A stretch of 64,000 nucleotides of DNA from Micropruina sp. (GTDB lineage: Bacteria; Actinomycetota; Actinomycetes; Propionibacteriales; Propionibacteriaceae). A program made the position numbers and the translations under genes. Location: assembly GCA_016711105.1 (NCBI GenBank), contig JADJTO010000035.1, forward strand, positions 1-64,000, in the 5' to 3' direction. Below are positions 7,688 to 16,945 of this stretch, piece after piece. Within the stretch, counting starts at the first letter, position 1; each line of letters begins with the position of its first letter. The notes beneath the pieces were generated by a model. That model was not told where the DNA came from and did not search any database. It saw only the letters and a program-made list of their open reading frames with translations.

Positions 7688-9849
7688 TTGACTGAAGAAC
7701 CGTCGGTGCTGGATCGCGAAATCGCGGTCGAACAGGCCCACGTCGACCTTGTCTATTCCCACCTGGAGCGGGCGACCAGATCGGCCCGCCAGGCGGCGAC
7801 GCGGGGGCGGGCGATTTATCAGACCGATCGCGCCAACTTCCTCCGCGAGGAGGACGGCACCGCGCTGTTCGAGCGGGACGCTTTCGCTTTCCAGGCGGCC
7901 AAGCGGCTGGCCACGCTCGACGCCGAACACGAGGGGCTGGTTTCGGACGACTCGATCTCGGCGACGGCGAAGTCCGCTACATCGGACGGATCGGCGTCCG
8001 GGATACCGAATACGAGCCGCTGGTGATCGACTGGCGGGCCCGGGCCGCGGAACCGTTCTATCGCGCCACCGCGAACGATCCGATGGCGGTGGTGCGCCGA
8101 CGCGTCCTGCGTTGCCGCAACGACAAAGTGATCGGGATCGAGGACGATCTGCTGGATGCCGACAGCGACGGCGAGCTGCCGATCGTCGGCGAGGGCGCGT
8201 TGATGGCGGCCCTGAAGCGAGCAAGAGGGCCGCAGATGCGCGACATCGTGGCCACGATTCAAGGCGAGCAGGACGAGGCGATCCGCGCCGAGGCGTCCGG
8301 GGTGACCGTCATCTCCGGCGGGCCGGGGACCGGAAAGACCGTGGTCGCGCTGCATCGGGCGGCCTACCTGCTCTACTCCAACCGCCGCCGCTTCGAGCGC
8401 GGGGGAATCCTCGTGGTCGGACCGAGCTCGGTGTTCATGAACTACATCGAACGGGTGTTGCCCTCGCTCGGTGAAGATTCGGTGACCCTACGCGCCATCG
8501 GCGCCGTCGCTGAGGACGTGCTGGGGCTGGCCGCCGAGCGCAACGATGCGGCCCCCGCGGCGGCGATCAAGGGCAGCCTGCGGATGGTGGACGTGCTGAA
8601 GCGCTTGATCAACCTGCCGCTGATCGATCCCGGGCCGGAGGGTTTGATGCTCCGGGTCACGGTGAAGGGCGAAGTGCTGACCCTGCGCGAGGCGGCGCTG
8701 GCTCGGATCCGGCACGACGTGCTGGCCCGGCACAAGGTGAACCGTGGCCGCGAGGCGGCCGAACATGCGGTTCTGCATGCCCTGGCCGCCCAGGTGCCGG
8801 AAGACCTGGAGCTTGATCACGACACGATCAGCGAGCTGATCTCCAGCAGCGCCGGGTACCAGATGTTCTTCAACGCGTGGTGGCCGGGGCTGGAGGCCAC
8901 CAGCGTGCTGCGCCGCCTGGACGACGCCTCGGTCGTCGCCGCTGCCGGCCAGGGGATCCTGAGTGTGGAGGAGCAGCGCGTCCTCGCCGAAAGCTTCGCC
9001 GCCAAGACCTGGTCAGTCGCCGACACCGCCCTGCTGGACGAACTGGTCGCCCTCCTGGGCCCGCTGCCCGCCGATGAGGAGGCCGACGATCAGCTGTTCC
9101 TCGCCGATGGCAGCCAGGTGCAGGAGCTGGTCACGATGGCGGACTTGTTCGTCCACCCGCGGGAACGGGATCTCAACGAGGACCCGCAGCAGACCTTCGC
9201 GCACCTGCTGATCGACGAGGCGCAAGACATCACCCCGATGCAGTGGCGGATGCTGCGCCGCCGCGGCACCCAGGCCAGCTGGACCATCGTCGGCGATCCG
9301 GCCCAGAGCAGTTGGCCGGACGCGCATGAGTCCGAGCGGGCCATCGATGCGTTGATCGGCGTCTCGGCCAAACGCACCTTTCGGTTGTCGGTCAACTACC
9401 GCTCGCCCGCCGAGGTGTTCTCCTTGGCCGCGGACGTGGTTCGACGCTCGTTCCCCGAGGCTGATCTTCCGGACGCGGTCCGCCGGACGGGGATAGAGCC
9501 GGCCTTGCTGGCTGTCACACCCTCGGAGTTGGAGGGGACTCTGGCGGCCGAACTGACCCGGCTGGCCGGCGAGGTGGAGGGCACCATCGGCGTGATTGCT
9601 CCGCCCTCCCTGCTGGGCACGGTGAAGGCCTACCTGACCGCCTCCGGCCATGACGGCGGACGGGTCACGCTCGTCCTGCCGCTGCAGGCCAAGGGGTTGG
9701 AGTACGACGCGGTGATCGTGGTCAGCCCCGACGACATCGCCGCCGAATCACCCGGTGGGGTGCGGGTGCTCTACGTGGCTCTGACCCGTCCGACCCAACA
9801 GTTGGTCACGATCGACCTGGATCCTGACGGTGGGGCCTGGCGACCCTGA
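7688..9849 (+). CDS. helR: HelR/HelD-type RNA polymerase recycling ATPase, one frameshift
   Basis: UvrD/Rep-like superfamily 1 ATPase of the HelD class, which pries stalled RNA polymerase off DNA; actinobacterial HelR also protects against rifamycins. The N-terminal coiled-coil arm (about residues 1-85) precedes YEPLVIDWRARAAEPFY, Walker A GGPGTGKTVVA (about residue 211), Walker B LLIDEAQD (about 508), GDPAQSSW, SVNYRSP and motif VI YVALTRPTQQL. The frame breaks near 7939-7944: GLV should continue into FGRLDLGDGEVRYIGRI, and one missing G explains it. The TTG start at 7688 follows GAAGGA. A TAAGCT hexamer at 7648 could be its -10. Confidence 0.85.
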
Positions 9850-9900
9850 GGTTGGGCGGCGTCCGGGCCGCTGAACCACCTGGGTACATTGGGTGACGCC

Positions 9901-11010
9901 ATGAACGACGTGACTGAAGTCCTGCCGCCCCCCAAGGCCACCGTTGGGTATGCACTGCTGGAGAGCGACCCCCGCCGACTGGACAGCCTCTCGATTCAGC
10001 GACGGTTACGCCCGGGGCACACCACCTTGTCCGAGGCGCAGAAGCCGGTGCCGTTCCTCGGCGTCGCCCCCGGGCGCAGTGTCGGCGCCGAACCTGAGCT
10101 GATCGTGGTCAAGATCGCCAAGCAGCCGCTGAGCGTTCTGGATGATCACTGCCTGCGCGAGGAGGAGATCTGGGCCCGGGCCGAGGGGCTCTTTCACTCC
10201 TCCGGCAACGACGCCAACTACGCCTGGGTCACCCGCGCCTATCTGCAGGGAACCCCGCTGCACGAGCTCGATCCGGGCACTGACAATGACACCCGCAGGC
10301 TGTATGCGACCTACCTGGCCGAGGAGATCGCACGCTTCCATCGCTCCGGCGAGGCGCACCTCGACGTGAAGCCGAGCAACGTGATCATCACCCCGGCGAA
10401 GGCCTGGCTGATCGACTTCGAGGCCTCCCGCGGCCCGGACGCGGCGTCCTCGCTGCCGCTGCTGAGCACCGCCAACTTCGCCAGCCCCGAGCAGATCAGC
10501 CCGCAACCGGGCGTGCGGATCGGTCCGCCGTCCGACATCTTCAGCTGGGGCCTGACCGTGGTCGCCCTCTACCGCCCCGGCTATCACCCCTACTGCCAAG
10601 GGCAGTTCAACCTGACCTTGATGCAACGACTCACCGCCTCCCCCGGGCAACGGCCAAGCCTGTCCTTGGACTTCATTCCTGAGCGACCGCTCCGCGAAGC
10701 CGTCCATCGGGCCCTGACCTGGGAGGCTGCGGGCCGTCCAACAGCCGCACAGGTGATCAGCTTGTTGGCGCAGCAGCCGAGCACCATGATTCTGCACATG
10801 CCCGCGACCAAGGTGATCGATCCGAAGAGCTTCGCGGTCGAGGTGCCCTGGTGGCGCACCGCCCTGTTGTGGGTCGGGCCCGCCGGCCCGCTGGGCGAAC
10901 GCACGGTGCCGGGGATCGTCGTCGCCGCCACGCTGGTCGCCGGGGTGGCCGCCTCGCTGCTGCTGGCCCTCGTCCTGTCGGCGTTCCTGCGCGGGATGTT
11001 CGGCGGATGA
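9901..11010 (+). CDS. Atypical Ser/Thr protein kinase with C-terminal TM segment
   Basis: 369-residue kinase-fold protein. Visible elements are the putative VAIK-type lysine in LIVVKIAK (about residue 70), a catalytic loop HLDVKPSN instead of HRDxKxxN (about 153), a metal-binding motif DFE in place of DFG (about 171), an activation-loop end SPEQ, and DIFSWGL in the C-lobe. A hydrophobic segment at about 340-363 anchors it, leaving the kinase cytoplasmic. The glycine loop is not recognisable. The ATG at 9901 is preferred to an in-frame TTG at 9889 because TACATT at 9885-9890 resembles a -10. It is the first gene of a four-gene operon, with a stop overlapping the next start. Activity is uncertain because of the DFE change. 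Confidence 0.8.
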   Translation: MNDVTEVLPPPKATVGYALLESDPRRLDSLSIQRRLRPGHTTLSEAQKPVPFLGVAPGRSVGAEPELIVVKIAKQPLSVLDDHCLREEEIWARAEGLFHSSGNDANYAWVTRAYLQGTPLHELDPGTDNDTRRLYATYLAEEIARFHRSGEAHLDVKPSNVIITPAKAWLIDFEASRGPDAASSLPLLSTANFASPEQISPQPGVRIGPPSDIFSWGLTVVALYRPGYHPYCQGQFNLTLMQRLTASPGQRPSLSLDFIPERPLREAVHRALTWEAAGRPTAAQVISLLAQQPSTMILHMPATKVIDPKSFAVEVPWWRTALLWVGPAGPLGERTVPGIVVAATLVAGVAASLLLALVLSAFLRGMFGG

Positions 11011-11162
11011 ATCACGAGTTTCGAGCGCACCAGCAAGCGGCACGGGAGCGGCAGACCAGCCTGGCCAGGCGACGTCGCTACCGAATGCGGCTGTCGTACC
11101 TGATGGCCGGTGTCGCCGGGCTGACCTTCCTGCTCACCATCGTCATGCTGATCGGACGCTGA
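11007..11162 (+). CDS. One-TM miniprotein in kinase-GTPase operon
   Basis: 51-residue protein starting at an ATG that overlaps the kinase stop (ATGA, 11007-11010) and ending one base before the GTPase start. A positively charged N-terminal half (RRRRYRMR near residues 22-29) precedes one transmembrane helix (SYLMAGVAGLTFLLTIVMLIG), so the N-terminus should be inside. No homolog is recognised. The tight coupling suggests it works with the flanking kinase and GTPase, perhaps as a membrane partner. Confidence 0.7.
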   Translation: MNHEFRAHQQAARERQTSLARRRRYRMRLSYLMAGVAGLTFLLTIVMLIGR

Positions 11163-11163
11163 C

Positions 11164-12279
11164 GTGATCCTCTGCCCGATGTGCGCCAACTTCTACGACC
11201 GCCCACAATTCGCCCTGAGAAGGCCGGATGGCTCGATCCTGACTCAGTCCGAGCCAGTCGCGTGGGATCGGTGGCTGCCGCACGTCCCGACCGCGGCCCA
11301 GCACTGGCTGGCCAACCAACGGACTCGCAACGCCCGCGAACGCCTCGAAAGCGGGGCGGTCTGGCAGTGCCCGATCGGCCACCGATTACCCGACGACTTC
11401 GCTGAAGCCCGGACGGTGACCATCGCCCTGGTCGGCCCGCCGCAAACCACCAAGACGACCTATCTGGGGCAGTTGATCGCTGACATCGTCTACCGCTCCT
11501 CGCTGGCCCCGCTGGGCATCCATTGCGTCCTGGCCGACGGCGAGTCCCAGGAGCTGTACAACTCCCGGATGGCGCGTTTTCTGGAGAGCCGCCGAGCGCC
11601 TCGGGCCACCGAACGCCTCGGCGAGAACGACACCACCCGCCCCCTGGTGGTGCGGATGCGGATCCGAGACCAGCGGATCAACCTGCTCTTCTTCGACGCC
11701 TCCGGGGAGAGCATGCAGAACACCCTCGATCTGGCTCAGGACAACCCCTTCTTGCACGCCCTGGACGCCGCGATCGTCTTCGTCACCCCGCGCGCCCTAG
11801 CCCTGCCGCCCGGCCTCACCCCGAGCGGCGCGGAGTCGCTGGGCCCGCGGGAGGTGGCTCAGGTGATTTCCAACCTGGAGAGCGTGCTGGCCTCCCATCG
11901 GCAGTATCAGGGCCGGCACCCGTCCCGGGACCTGCCGCTGGCCCTGGTGCTGTCCAAAGCGGACGAGCTCACTGGCCTGCTCAACGGACGGACGTTCCCC
12001 AGCCTGGCGATCGAACCCGGTCTGCTGGTCTCGATGCAGGACAAGCTGGACGCCCAGGGTGACCTGCCCTACGAACTTCTGGCCAAGCATGGCGGCATCG
12101 GCATCATCCAGGCGGTGTTCACGCTCTCCGACGTCAGGTCGGTGCATGCGGTCTCGGCCATGGGCTGCGCCCCCGACGACACCGGACTCTTCCCCCCGGC
12201 CGAACCACTGAACATCGCCGAACCGCTGCTGGCCGTCCTGCACGGGCTGCGGATCATCGGGGACCGCCGTGCCGACTGA
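11164..12279 (+). CDS. TRAFAC-like GTPase (double-GTPase type)
   Basis: 371 residues. An N-terminal zinc-ribbon-like pattern is present (CPMC at residues 4-7, CPIGH at about 69-73). The P-loop is GPPQTTKT (about residues 91-98, Thr in place of the usual Gly before Lys), the G3 motif is FFDASGE (about 176-182), and G4 is LSKAD (about 264-268) in the position of NKxD. The combination and the downstream partner resemble the DO-GTPase proteins predicted to act with GAP1 proteins in bacterial conflict or signalling systems. The TK change in the P-loop may affect hydrolysis. The GTG start is one base after the miniprotein stop. The family call comes from motif reading, without a profile search. Confidence 0.7.
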   Translation: MILCPMCANFYDRPQFALRRPDGSILTQSEPVAWDRWLPHVPTAAQHWLANQRTRNARERLESGAVWQCPIGHRLPDDFAEARTVTIALVGPPQTTKTTYLGQLIADIVYRSSLAPLGIHCVLADGESQELYNSRMARFLESRRAPRATERLGENDTTRPLVVRMRIRDQRINLLFFDASGESMQNTLDLAQDNPFLHALDAAIVFVTPRALALPPGLTPSGAESLGPREVAQVISNLESVLASHRQYQGRHPSRDLPLALVLSKADELTGLLNGRTFPSLAIEPGLLVSMQDKLDAQGDLPYELLAKHGGIGIIQAVFTLSDVRSVHAVSAMGCAPDDTGLFPPAEPLNIAEPLLAVLHGLRIIGDRRAD

Positions 12280-13939
12280 ACTCCCCGGCGACCAGCTGAT
12301 TCTGGCCTGGTCGTCCTCCAACCTGCTCGGCGCCAGCGGCATGGGGCCGATCGCGGCCAGCGACGGGTGGGCGATTTCGAATCGCGACCGCTTCGGTGGG
12401 CTCGGACCGGCCGCCCGCTATTTGCCGGAGGAAACCGAGGACACCCCGCCAGATGCTCCGGTTCCCCCGACCTGCCTGGAGTTTCGTCCCTCCGACACGG
12501 TCAGCTACCTGGTGGCCAAGCTGTATTCGACCGCGAGCAAACGGGCCGGCCAGTATCAGGTGCATGCGATCCGGGTTCCGCGCGGACTGTCCTCCTGGGA
12601 CCTGTGGACGCTGGCCGATCGCGGGGTGCTGATCACCCGGGAACTCGCCGAGCCCCCCGCGCAGCTGGAGACGCTGAGCCTCGCACCGACCGCGCCGAGC
12701 AGGCTGGGCACCGACGAGAGTGACGTCCGGGCGTTGTCGCGGCTGCTGCAATGCCTCCATGAGCGGCAGCCGTACCTGATCCAGACCACCGACCAGGCCC
12801 TCGGGATCGCCGGCCTGAAGTCGCTCGTTGCCTACCTCCCCCAGGGCATCGCCGTGGACGTTCCGGTCTCGACCTTCGTGCCCAGCCCCGCCCAATGGAC
12901 GTCCGGGCTCGGGTTGTTACTGCCCCCGCATTCGCTCGGCACCGCCACGCCCGACCTGGAGCTCGATCAGCAGCGCGAGCGGGCTGGGACCGGCCTGTTC
13001 ATCACCTTGGCCGACCAGCTGATCACCGCGGCCGCGGGGGGTCTCAACCCGCCGATCGGCTCGTTGGCCGAGCTTGATCTCTGGTTGGCGATGGAAACGT
13101 CCGATCTGCTCGACCTGTCGGCCGCGACCCTGGCCGAACTCATCGGCAGCGCCGCGTTCGGCAGCTTCCTGGCCAAGCTGGCCGACCATCCCCGGATCGG
13201 CCAGGTGCTGCTGAAGCTGCTCGCTGACCCGTCGGTGGAGGAAGCCTTCGCCGACCGCTTGCGCGCGGAGGGCCCCGAATACGCCGACCTGATCGCCGCC
13301 TTCGTGGCCGGGGCGGGCTCCTCGGAGACCGACGCCGCCAAGCGCGCCCCGCTGCAGACGTGGCTGGTCAATGCCGTGACAGATCGGCAGTTCGGACGCT
13401 ACGTGGTGCCGTCCTTGCTCGCCGAGGCAGCCGGCCGAAGGGTTGAGATCCACAGCGACACGCTGGTCACCTGCCTGGCGACCAGCACCGAGGCGGACGC
13501 GCTACAGCCGCTGACCTTCGCCGTCGGCAGCGCTCGCTGGAGCGCGGTCACGGAGGCCGAACTGGCCGGCTTCCTGGTCGACGGGGGCAAGCTCTCCCCC
13601 CAGACCGCTGGGCTGCTCCGCGAATCCCCGACCAAAGTGGCCGCTCTCATCGACCGCCGACTCCAGGCCGGGGAGTGGCGGGCCGGGGTGATCGGACGGG
13701 CGGCCGAACGCTGGCCCGATGCCGGTCTGGACGAGCTGATCGCGATCCTGGTGCGCAGCGAGAAACTACCGACGGATTGGCCGGTGCGGGTGCTGGCCGC
13801 TCGTCCGGCAGCTGTAGCACGACCGATCCTGGCCGCGCAGTGGCCGTCGATCGCTGCTCACCTGGGCATCCCCGATTCCATCGCGGGCATGCTCAGCGTC
13901 CCCAAAAAGCCGTGGTGGAAGCTCAGCGACCCCGAGTAG
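12269..13939 (+). CDS. GAP1-like GTPase-associated protein
   Basis: 556-residue protein whose GTG start lies 11 bases inside the GTPase gene, so the two are translationally coupled. The N-terminus (LILAWSSSN, then GASGMGPIAAS, residues about 9-35) resembles the GAP1 N-terminal domain, which typically reads like a glycine-rich GxGxVAAS stretch. The rest is a long, mostly helical Leu/Ala/Asp-rich region without recognisable catalytic motifs, as expected for the GAP1 middle and C-terminal parts. No TM segment or signal peptide is seen. It is the last gene of the operon and converges with metF. The assignment rests on context plus weak similarity. Confidence 0.6.
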   Translation: MPTELPGDQLILAWSSSNLLGASGMGPIAASDGWAISNRDRFGGLGPAARYLPEETEDTPPDAPVPPTCLEFRPSDTVSYLVAKLYSTASKRAGQYQVHAIRVPRGLSSWDLWTLADRGVLITRELAEPPAQLETLSLAPTAPSRLGTDESDVRALSRLLQCLHERQPYLIQTTDQALGIAGLKSLVAYLPQGIAVDVPVSTFVPSPAQWTSGLGLLLPPHSLGTATPDLELDQQRERAGTGLFITLADQLITAAAGGLNPPIGSLAELDLWLAMETSDLLDLSAATLAELIGSAAFGSFLAKLADHPRIGQVLLKLLADPSVEEAFADRLRAEGPEYADLIAAFVAGAGSSETDAAKRAPLQTWLVNAVTDRQFGRYVVPSLLAEAAGRRVEIHSDTLVTCLATSTEADALQPLTFAVGSARWSAVTEAELAGFLVDGGKLSPQTAGLLRESPTKVAALIDRRLQAGEWRAGVIGRAAERWPDAGLDELIAILVRSEKLPTDWPVRVLAARPAAVARPILAAQWPSIAAHLGIPDSIAGMLSVPKKPWWKLSDPE

Positions 13940-13944
13940 AAGGC

Positions 13945-14883
13945 TCAGCCAACGGAATGCGGGCGTGCGTCCAGCCCCTGTTCGCGCAGTTGGCGCAGGA
14001 TCGCCCCAGTGGCGCGGGAGCGGTTGAGGGTGAAGAACTGCAGGCCCGGGGCACCCCCGCGAATCAGCCGCGCACACAACTCGGTCGCGACCTCGACCCC
14101 CACCTCGCGCACCTTGGCCGGATCATCGGCCACGGCCCGCAGCCGGTTGACCAGCCACGGGGGAAGCTCGGCACCGGACAGGGCGGCGAACCGTTCGATC
14201 TGGGCGAGGTTGGTCACCGGCTGGATGCCGGCCACGATCGGGATCGTGCAGCCGATCGCGCGGACCCGGTCGACGAGCCGGAAGTAGGAGTCGGCGTCGA
14301 AGAACAGCTGCGTGATCGCGAACTCGGCCCCGGCCTCCTGCTTGTCGGCGAGAATTCGCGCGTCCAGCGCCACGTCACGACGTTCGGGATGGGCGTCCGG
14401 GAAGGCGGCCACGCCGATCCCGAACTGACCGAAGGACGCCACCAGCCGGACCAGGTCGGTCGCGTTGTTGAGGCCTTGAGGATGCTTCACCCAGGGTGAG
14501 GTCGGCCCGCCGGGAGGGTCGCCGCGGATCGCCAACACATGCCTGACCTCGGCATCGCTGTAGGCCTGCAGCGTCTCCTCCAGCTCGGCCACCGACTGAG
14601 CCGCGCAAGTCAGGTGCCCCATGGTCTGGGCGTGGGTCTGGGTCTTGATGAACTGCGTCGCGCCGATCGTTCGGTCACGGGTGGCGCCGCTGGCACCGTA
14701 GGTGACCGACAACCAGTCGGGCCGGAGCTCGTCCAGATCGAGAATCGTGTGTCGGAGCACCTCGACCCCGGCGTCGTCACGGGGCGGGAAGAACTCGAAC
14801 GAGAAGGTCGGCCTGCCGCTGGCCAGAGCATCGGCGATCCGCGGTGCGGCGACGGTGTTCAGCGGATCAGTGGCTTGGGACAT
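13945..14883 (-). CDS. metF: 5,10-methylenetetrahydrofolate reductase
   Basis: 312-residue flavoprotein reducing methylene-THF to methyl-THF for methionine synthesis. FSFEFFPPRDDAG near the N-terminus, LAIRGDPPGG (folate/FAD site), GVAAFPDAHPE, ITQLFFDADSYF and IPIVAGIQPV are MetF signatures along a TIM barrel. The ATG at 14883 is chosen over one four codons upstream because TATGGT on the minus strand ends 7 nt before it, the leaderless spacing seen throughout the window. It is divergent from idsA, as in mycobacteria. Confidence 0.95.
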   Translation of the reverse strand: MSQATDPLNTVAAPRIADALASGRPTFSFEFFPPRDDAGVEVLRHTILDLDELRPDWLSVTYGASGATRDRTIGATQFIKTQTHAQTMGHLTCAAQSVAELEETLQAYSDAEVRHVLAIRGDPPGGPTSPWVKHPQGLNNATDLVRLVASFGQFGIGVAAFPDAHPERRDVALDARILADKQEAGAEFAITQLFFDADSYFRLVDRVRAIGCTIPIVAGIQPVTNLAQIERFAALSGAELPPWLVNRLRAVADDPAKVREVGVEVATELCARLIRGGAPGLQFFTLNRSRATGAILRQLREQGLDARPHSVG

Positions 14884-14890
14884 TCCAGCA

Positions 14891-14896
14891 ACCATA
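14891..14896 (-). promoter_or_regulatory. -10 element of metF (leaderless type)
   Basis: TATGGT on the minus strand is followed by 7 nt and the metF ATG, so transcription should begin at or next to the start codon. Confidence 0.5.
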
Positions 14897-14922
14897 GGTG
14901 AGCCAAACCGCGAGCCGCGCCT

Positions 14923-14928
14923 TAGGCT
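14923..14928 (+). promoter_or_regulatory. -10 element of idsA (leaderless type)
   Basis: TAGGCT followed by 6 nt and the GTG start. Only about 50 bp separate the two divergent start codons, so the metF and idsA promoters are interleaved. Confidence 0.55.
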
Positions 14929-14934
14929 CACCCT

Positions 14935-16056
14935 GTGGTCAGCTTCGATGCCCGAAACCCCGTCTCGCCCGAGTTCCGCCGGGCGGTGGGTGACCGGATC
15001 GACGCCCTGCTGACCAGCCAGGAGCCGGTGCTCGCCGGGATCGGCGCTGACGTCACACCGCTGCTCACGCTGGCGCGCGAGTTCACCGGCGGCGGCAAGC
15101 GGCTCCGGCCGGCGTTCTGCTACTGGGGTCAGGTGGCGATCACCGGGCAGAGCGAGGATCCCACTACCCTGCTCGCCGCCGCCGCCAGTTTGGACCTGCT
15201 CCACGTCAGCGCGCTCGTCCACGACGACGTGATGGACGCCTCCGACACCCGCCGCGGCGTTCCGGCCGTCCATCGGCAGTTCGAAATCCAGCACACCCGG
15301 CGCGGTTGGCGCGGTGACCCGACGGGTTTCGGGCGCGCCGGGGCGATCCTGCTGGGCGACCTGCTGCTGATCTGGAGCGCGGAGATGCTGGACACCTCGG
15401 GGTTGAGCCCTGAGGCGCTACGCCGGGCGGCTCCCCTGGTGGCTGCGGTGCGGACGGAGGTGACCTGCGGCCAGTTCCTCGACGTCCTCGCCCAAGCCAC
15501 TCCGCTGGGATCGGCCGATCAGCCGCTCTCGAGTGCCGCGGCGCTGGCCCTGCTGGAGGAGGTGGAGCGGGTGGTGGAGTACAAGACAGCCCGCTACACG
15601 GTGGTCCGTCCGACCCAGATCGGTGCCGCCATCGGTGGGGCGACGCCCGCGCAACTGGACGACTTGGCCCGGTTCGCCTCTCCGCTCGGCCGGGCGTTCC
15701 AATACCGCGATGACCTGCTCGGGGTCTTCGGGGACGCCGCCGTCACCGGCAAACCCGCCGGGGACGACCTCCGCGAGGGCAAGCTGACCGTCCTGACCGC
15801 CAACGCCCTCGCCAACGCCGACCGGGCCGCCGCCGGTGAACTCGTCGGGTTGCTCGGACGCCAGGACCTGACCCCCGCCGACGTCGAGCGGGCCCGGCAG
15901 ATCATCGTCGACACCGGCGCCTTGACTGCGGCCGAGGCGGCGATCGCCCGCCACCATGAGCAGTCCCTGGCCGCCTTGAAGCAGGCCGACATCACCGAGG
16001 AGGGCCGGATCGCCCTGACCAGATTGGCCGAGTTGGCGGTCAGCCGCGAAGCCTGA
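14935..16056 (+). CDS. idsA: Polyprenyl diphosphate synthase
   Basis: 373-residue trans-isoprenyl diphosphate synthase that condenses IPP with allylic diphosphates to make GGPP or longer chains. GGGKRLRPAF, the first Asp-rich motif DDVMD (about residue 97) with SALVHDDVMD, and the second motif region YRDDLLGVFGD with KPAGDDLREGK are present. The acidic residues that bind magnesium are therefore in place. It corresponds by position to mycobacterial idsA2. Product length cannot be read safely from sequence alone. Confidence 0.92.
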   Translation: MVSFDARNPVSPEFRRAVGDRIDALLTSQEPVLAGIGADVTPLLTLAREFTGGGKRLRPAFCYWGQVAITGQSEDPTTLLAAAASLDLLHVSALVHDDVMDASDTRRGVPAVHRQFEIQHTRRGWRGDPTGFGRAGAILLGDLLLIWSAEMLDTSGLSPEALRRAAPLVAAVRTEVTCGQFLDVLAQATPLGSADQPLSSAAALALLEEVERVVEYKTARYTVVRPTQIGAAIGGATPAQLDDLARFASPLGRAFQYRDDLLGVFGDAAVTGKPAGDDLREGKLTVLTANALANADRAAAGELVGLLGRQDLTPADVERARQIIVDTGALTAAEAAIARHHEQSLAALKQADITEEGRIALTRLAELAVSREA

Positions 16057-16073
16057 TCGGCCCCGTCCTGCCT

Positions 16074-16805
16074 CTAGTGGAACGGGGATCGGGAGTGGAA
16101 GGCGTCGAAGACCACCTTCTCCATCGCCGGGTCATCGTTCCAGGCATCACGGAGCCGTCGCTTGAGCGAGGTGGCCGCCGCCCCCGGGTCGATGGCCTTG
16201 GTGATCGCCCGGCTGACCGCGATCCGACGCGCCCCGGCAGCGAGCACCTGGTCGAGGTTGGTTTCGGTGATCCCGCCGACCGCGAACCACGGCTTCGAAC
16301 CGGCCACGGTGTGCGAGGCGGCCTTCGCGGCGTAGGCGACCAACTCCAAGCCTGGGACATGACCCGGCATCCCGAGGGCGCCGAACACCGGCCCGACCGT
16401 CAGGTAGGCCACCTCGGGGTCGGCCAGAGCCGCGTCCACGTCCGCCTCGGAGTAGCAGGAGCGTCCGATCACGGCCCACTCGTGCAGGAAGGCCCGCGCC
16501 GCCGTGGCGGTCAGCCCGCGGGACGGCAAATGCAGGACGTCGGTGTCGAACTCCCGGGCCAGGTCGCCGGATTCAAACACCGAGACCAGTCCTTGGTAGC
16601 GGTAGGAGATCTTCCGCATCATGGCCAGCGCGGCGAGCAGGTCGGCGGAGGAGGCGGATTGGTCACGCAACTGGATGATGTCGACCCCGCCGGCCAGGGC
16701 GGCGTCCACGAAGCCTTCCAGGTCACCGGCCCGCCCGCGGGTGTCGCTGATCAGAAGCAGACGGGCTAAAGCGAGGCGGGTGTCGATTCCCTGGAGTGCA
16801 GTCAC
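16074..16805 (-). CDS. thiE: Thiamine phosphate synthase-like protein
   Basis: 243-residue TIM-barrel ThiE/TenI-type protein. IIQLRDQSASSADL (pyrophosphate/substrate loop), DVLHLPSRGLTA, the CYSEADVDAA region, YLTVGPVFG and the C-terminal phosphate motif FAVGGITETN (about residue 186) support coupling of HMP-PP with the thiazole phosphate. A TenI-like role is an alternative, since the family includes non-catalytic members. The GTG start at 16805 is supported by TACTCT 6 nt upstream. It converges with idsA, and no other thiamine genes or TPP riboswitch are nearby. Confidence 0.82.
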   Translation of the reverse strand: MTALQGIDTRLALARLLLISDTRGRAGDLEGFVDAALAGGVDIIQLRDQSASSADLLAALAMMRKISYRYQGLVSVFESGDLAREFDTDVLHLPSRGLTATAARAFLHEWAVIGRSCYSEADVDAALADPEVAYLTVGPVFGALGMPGHVPGLELVAYAAKAASHTVAGSKPWFAVGGITETNLDQVLAAGARRIAVSRAITKAIDPGAAATSLKRRLRDAWNDDPAMEKVVFDAFHSRSPFH

Positions 16806-16811
16806 AACGCC

Positions 16812-16817
16812 AGAGTA
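16812..16817 (-). promoter_or_regulatory. -10 element of thiE (leaderless type)
   Basis: TACTCT on the minus strand, 6 nt before the GTG start codon. Confidence 0.5.
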
Positions 16818-16945
16818 ACCACCGCCCCACCCCGGCGGTCGAGACCATCGGTCACGGCGGGTCGTTCCCGATCCGGCGGCCCTCGCTCCTAGACTTCTCG
16901 CCAGGTCTGGACGGACCTACTTCCCCAACACGTCCGGAGCGATTG

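Noticed and set aside
16806..16945. TPP riboswitch upstream of thiE
   Set aside because: Only 6 nt separate the -10 from the start codon, leaving no leader, and no thi-box sequence is visible.
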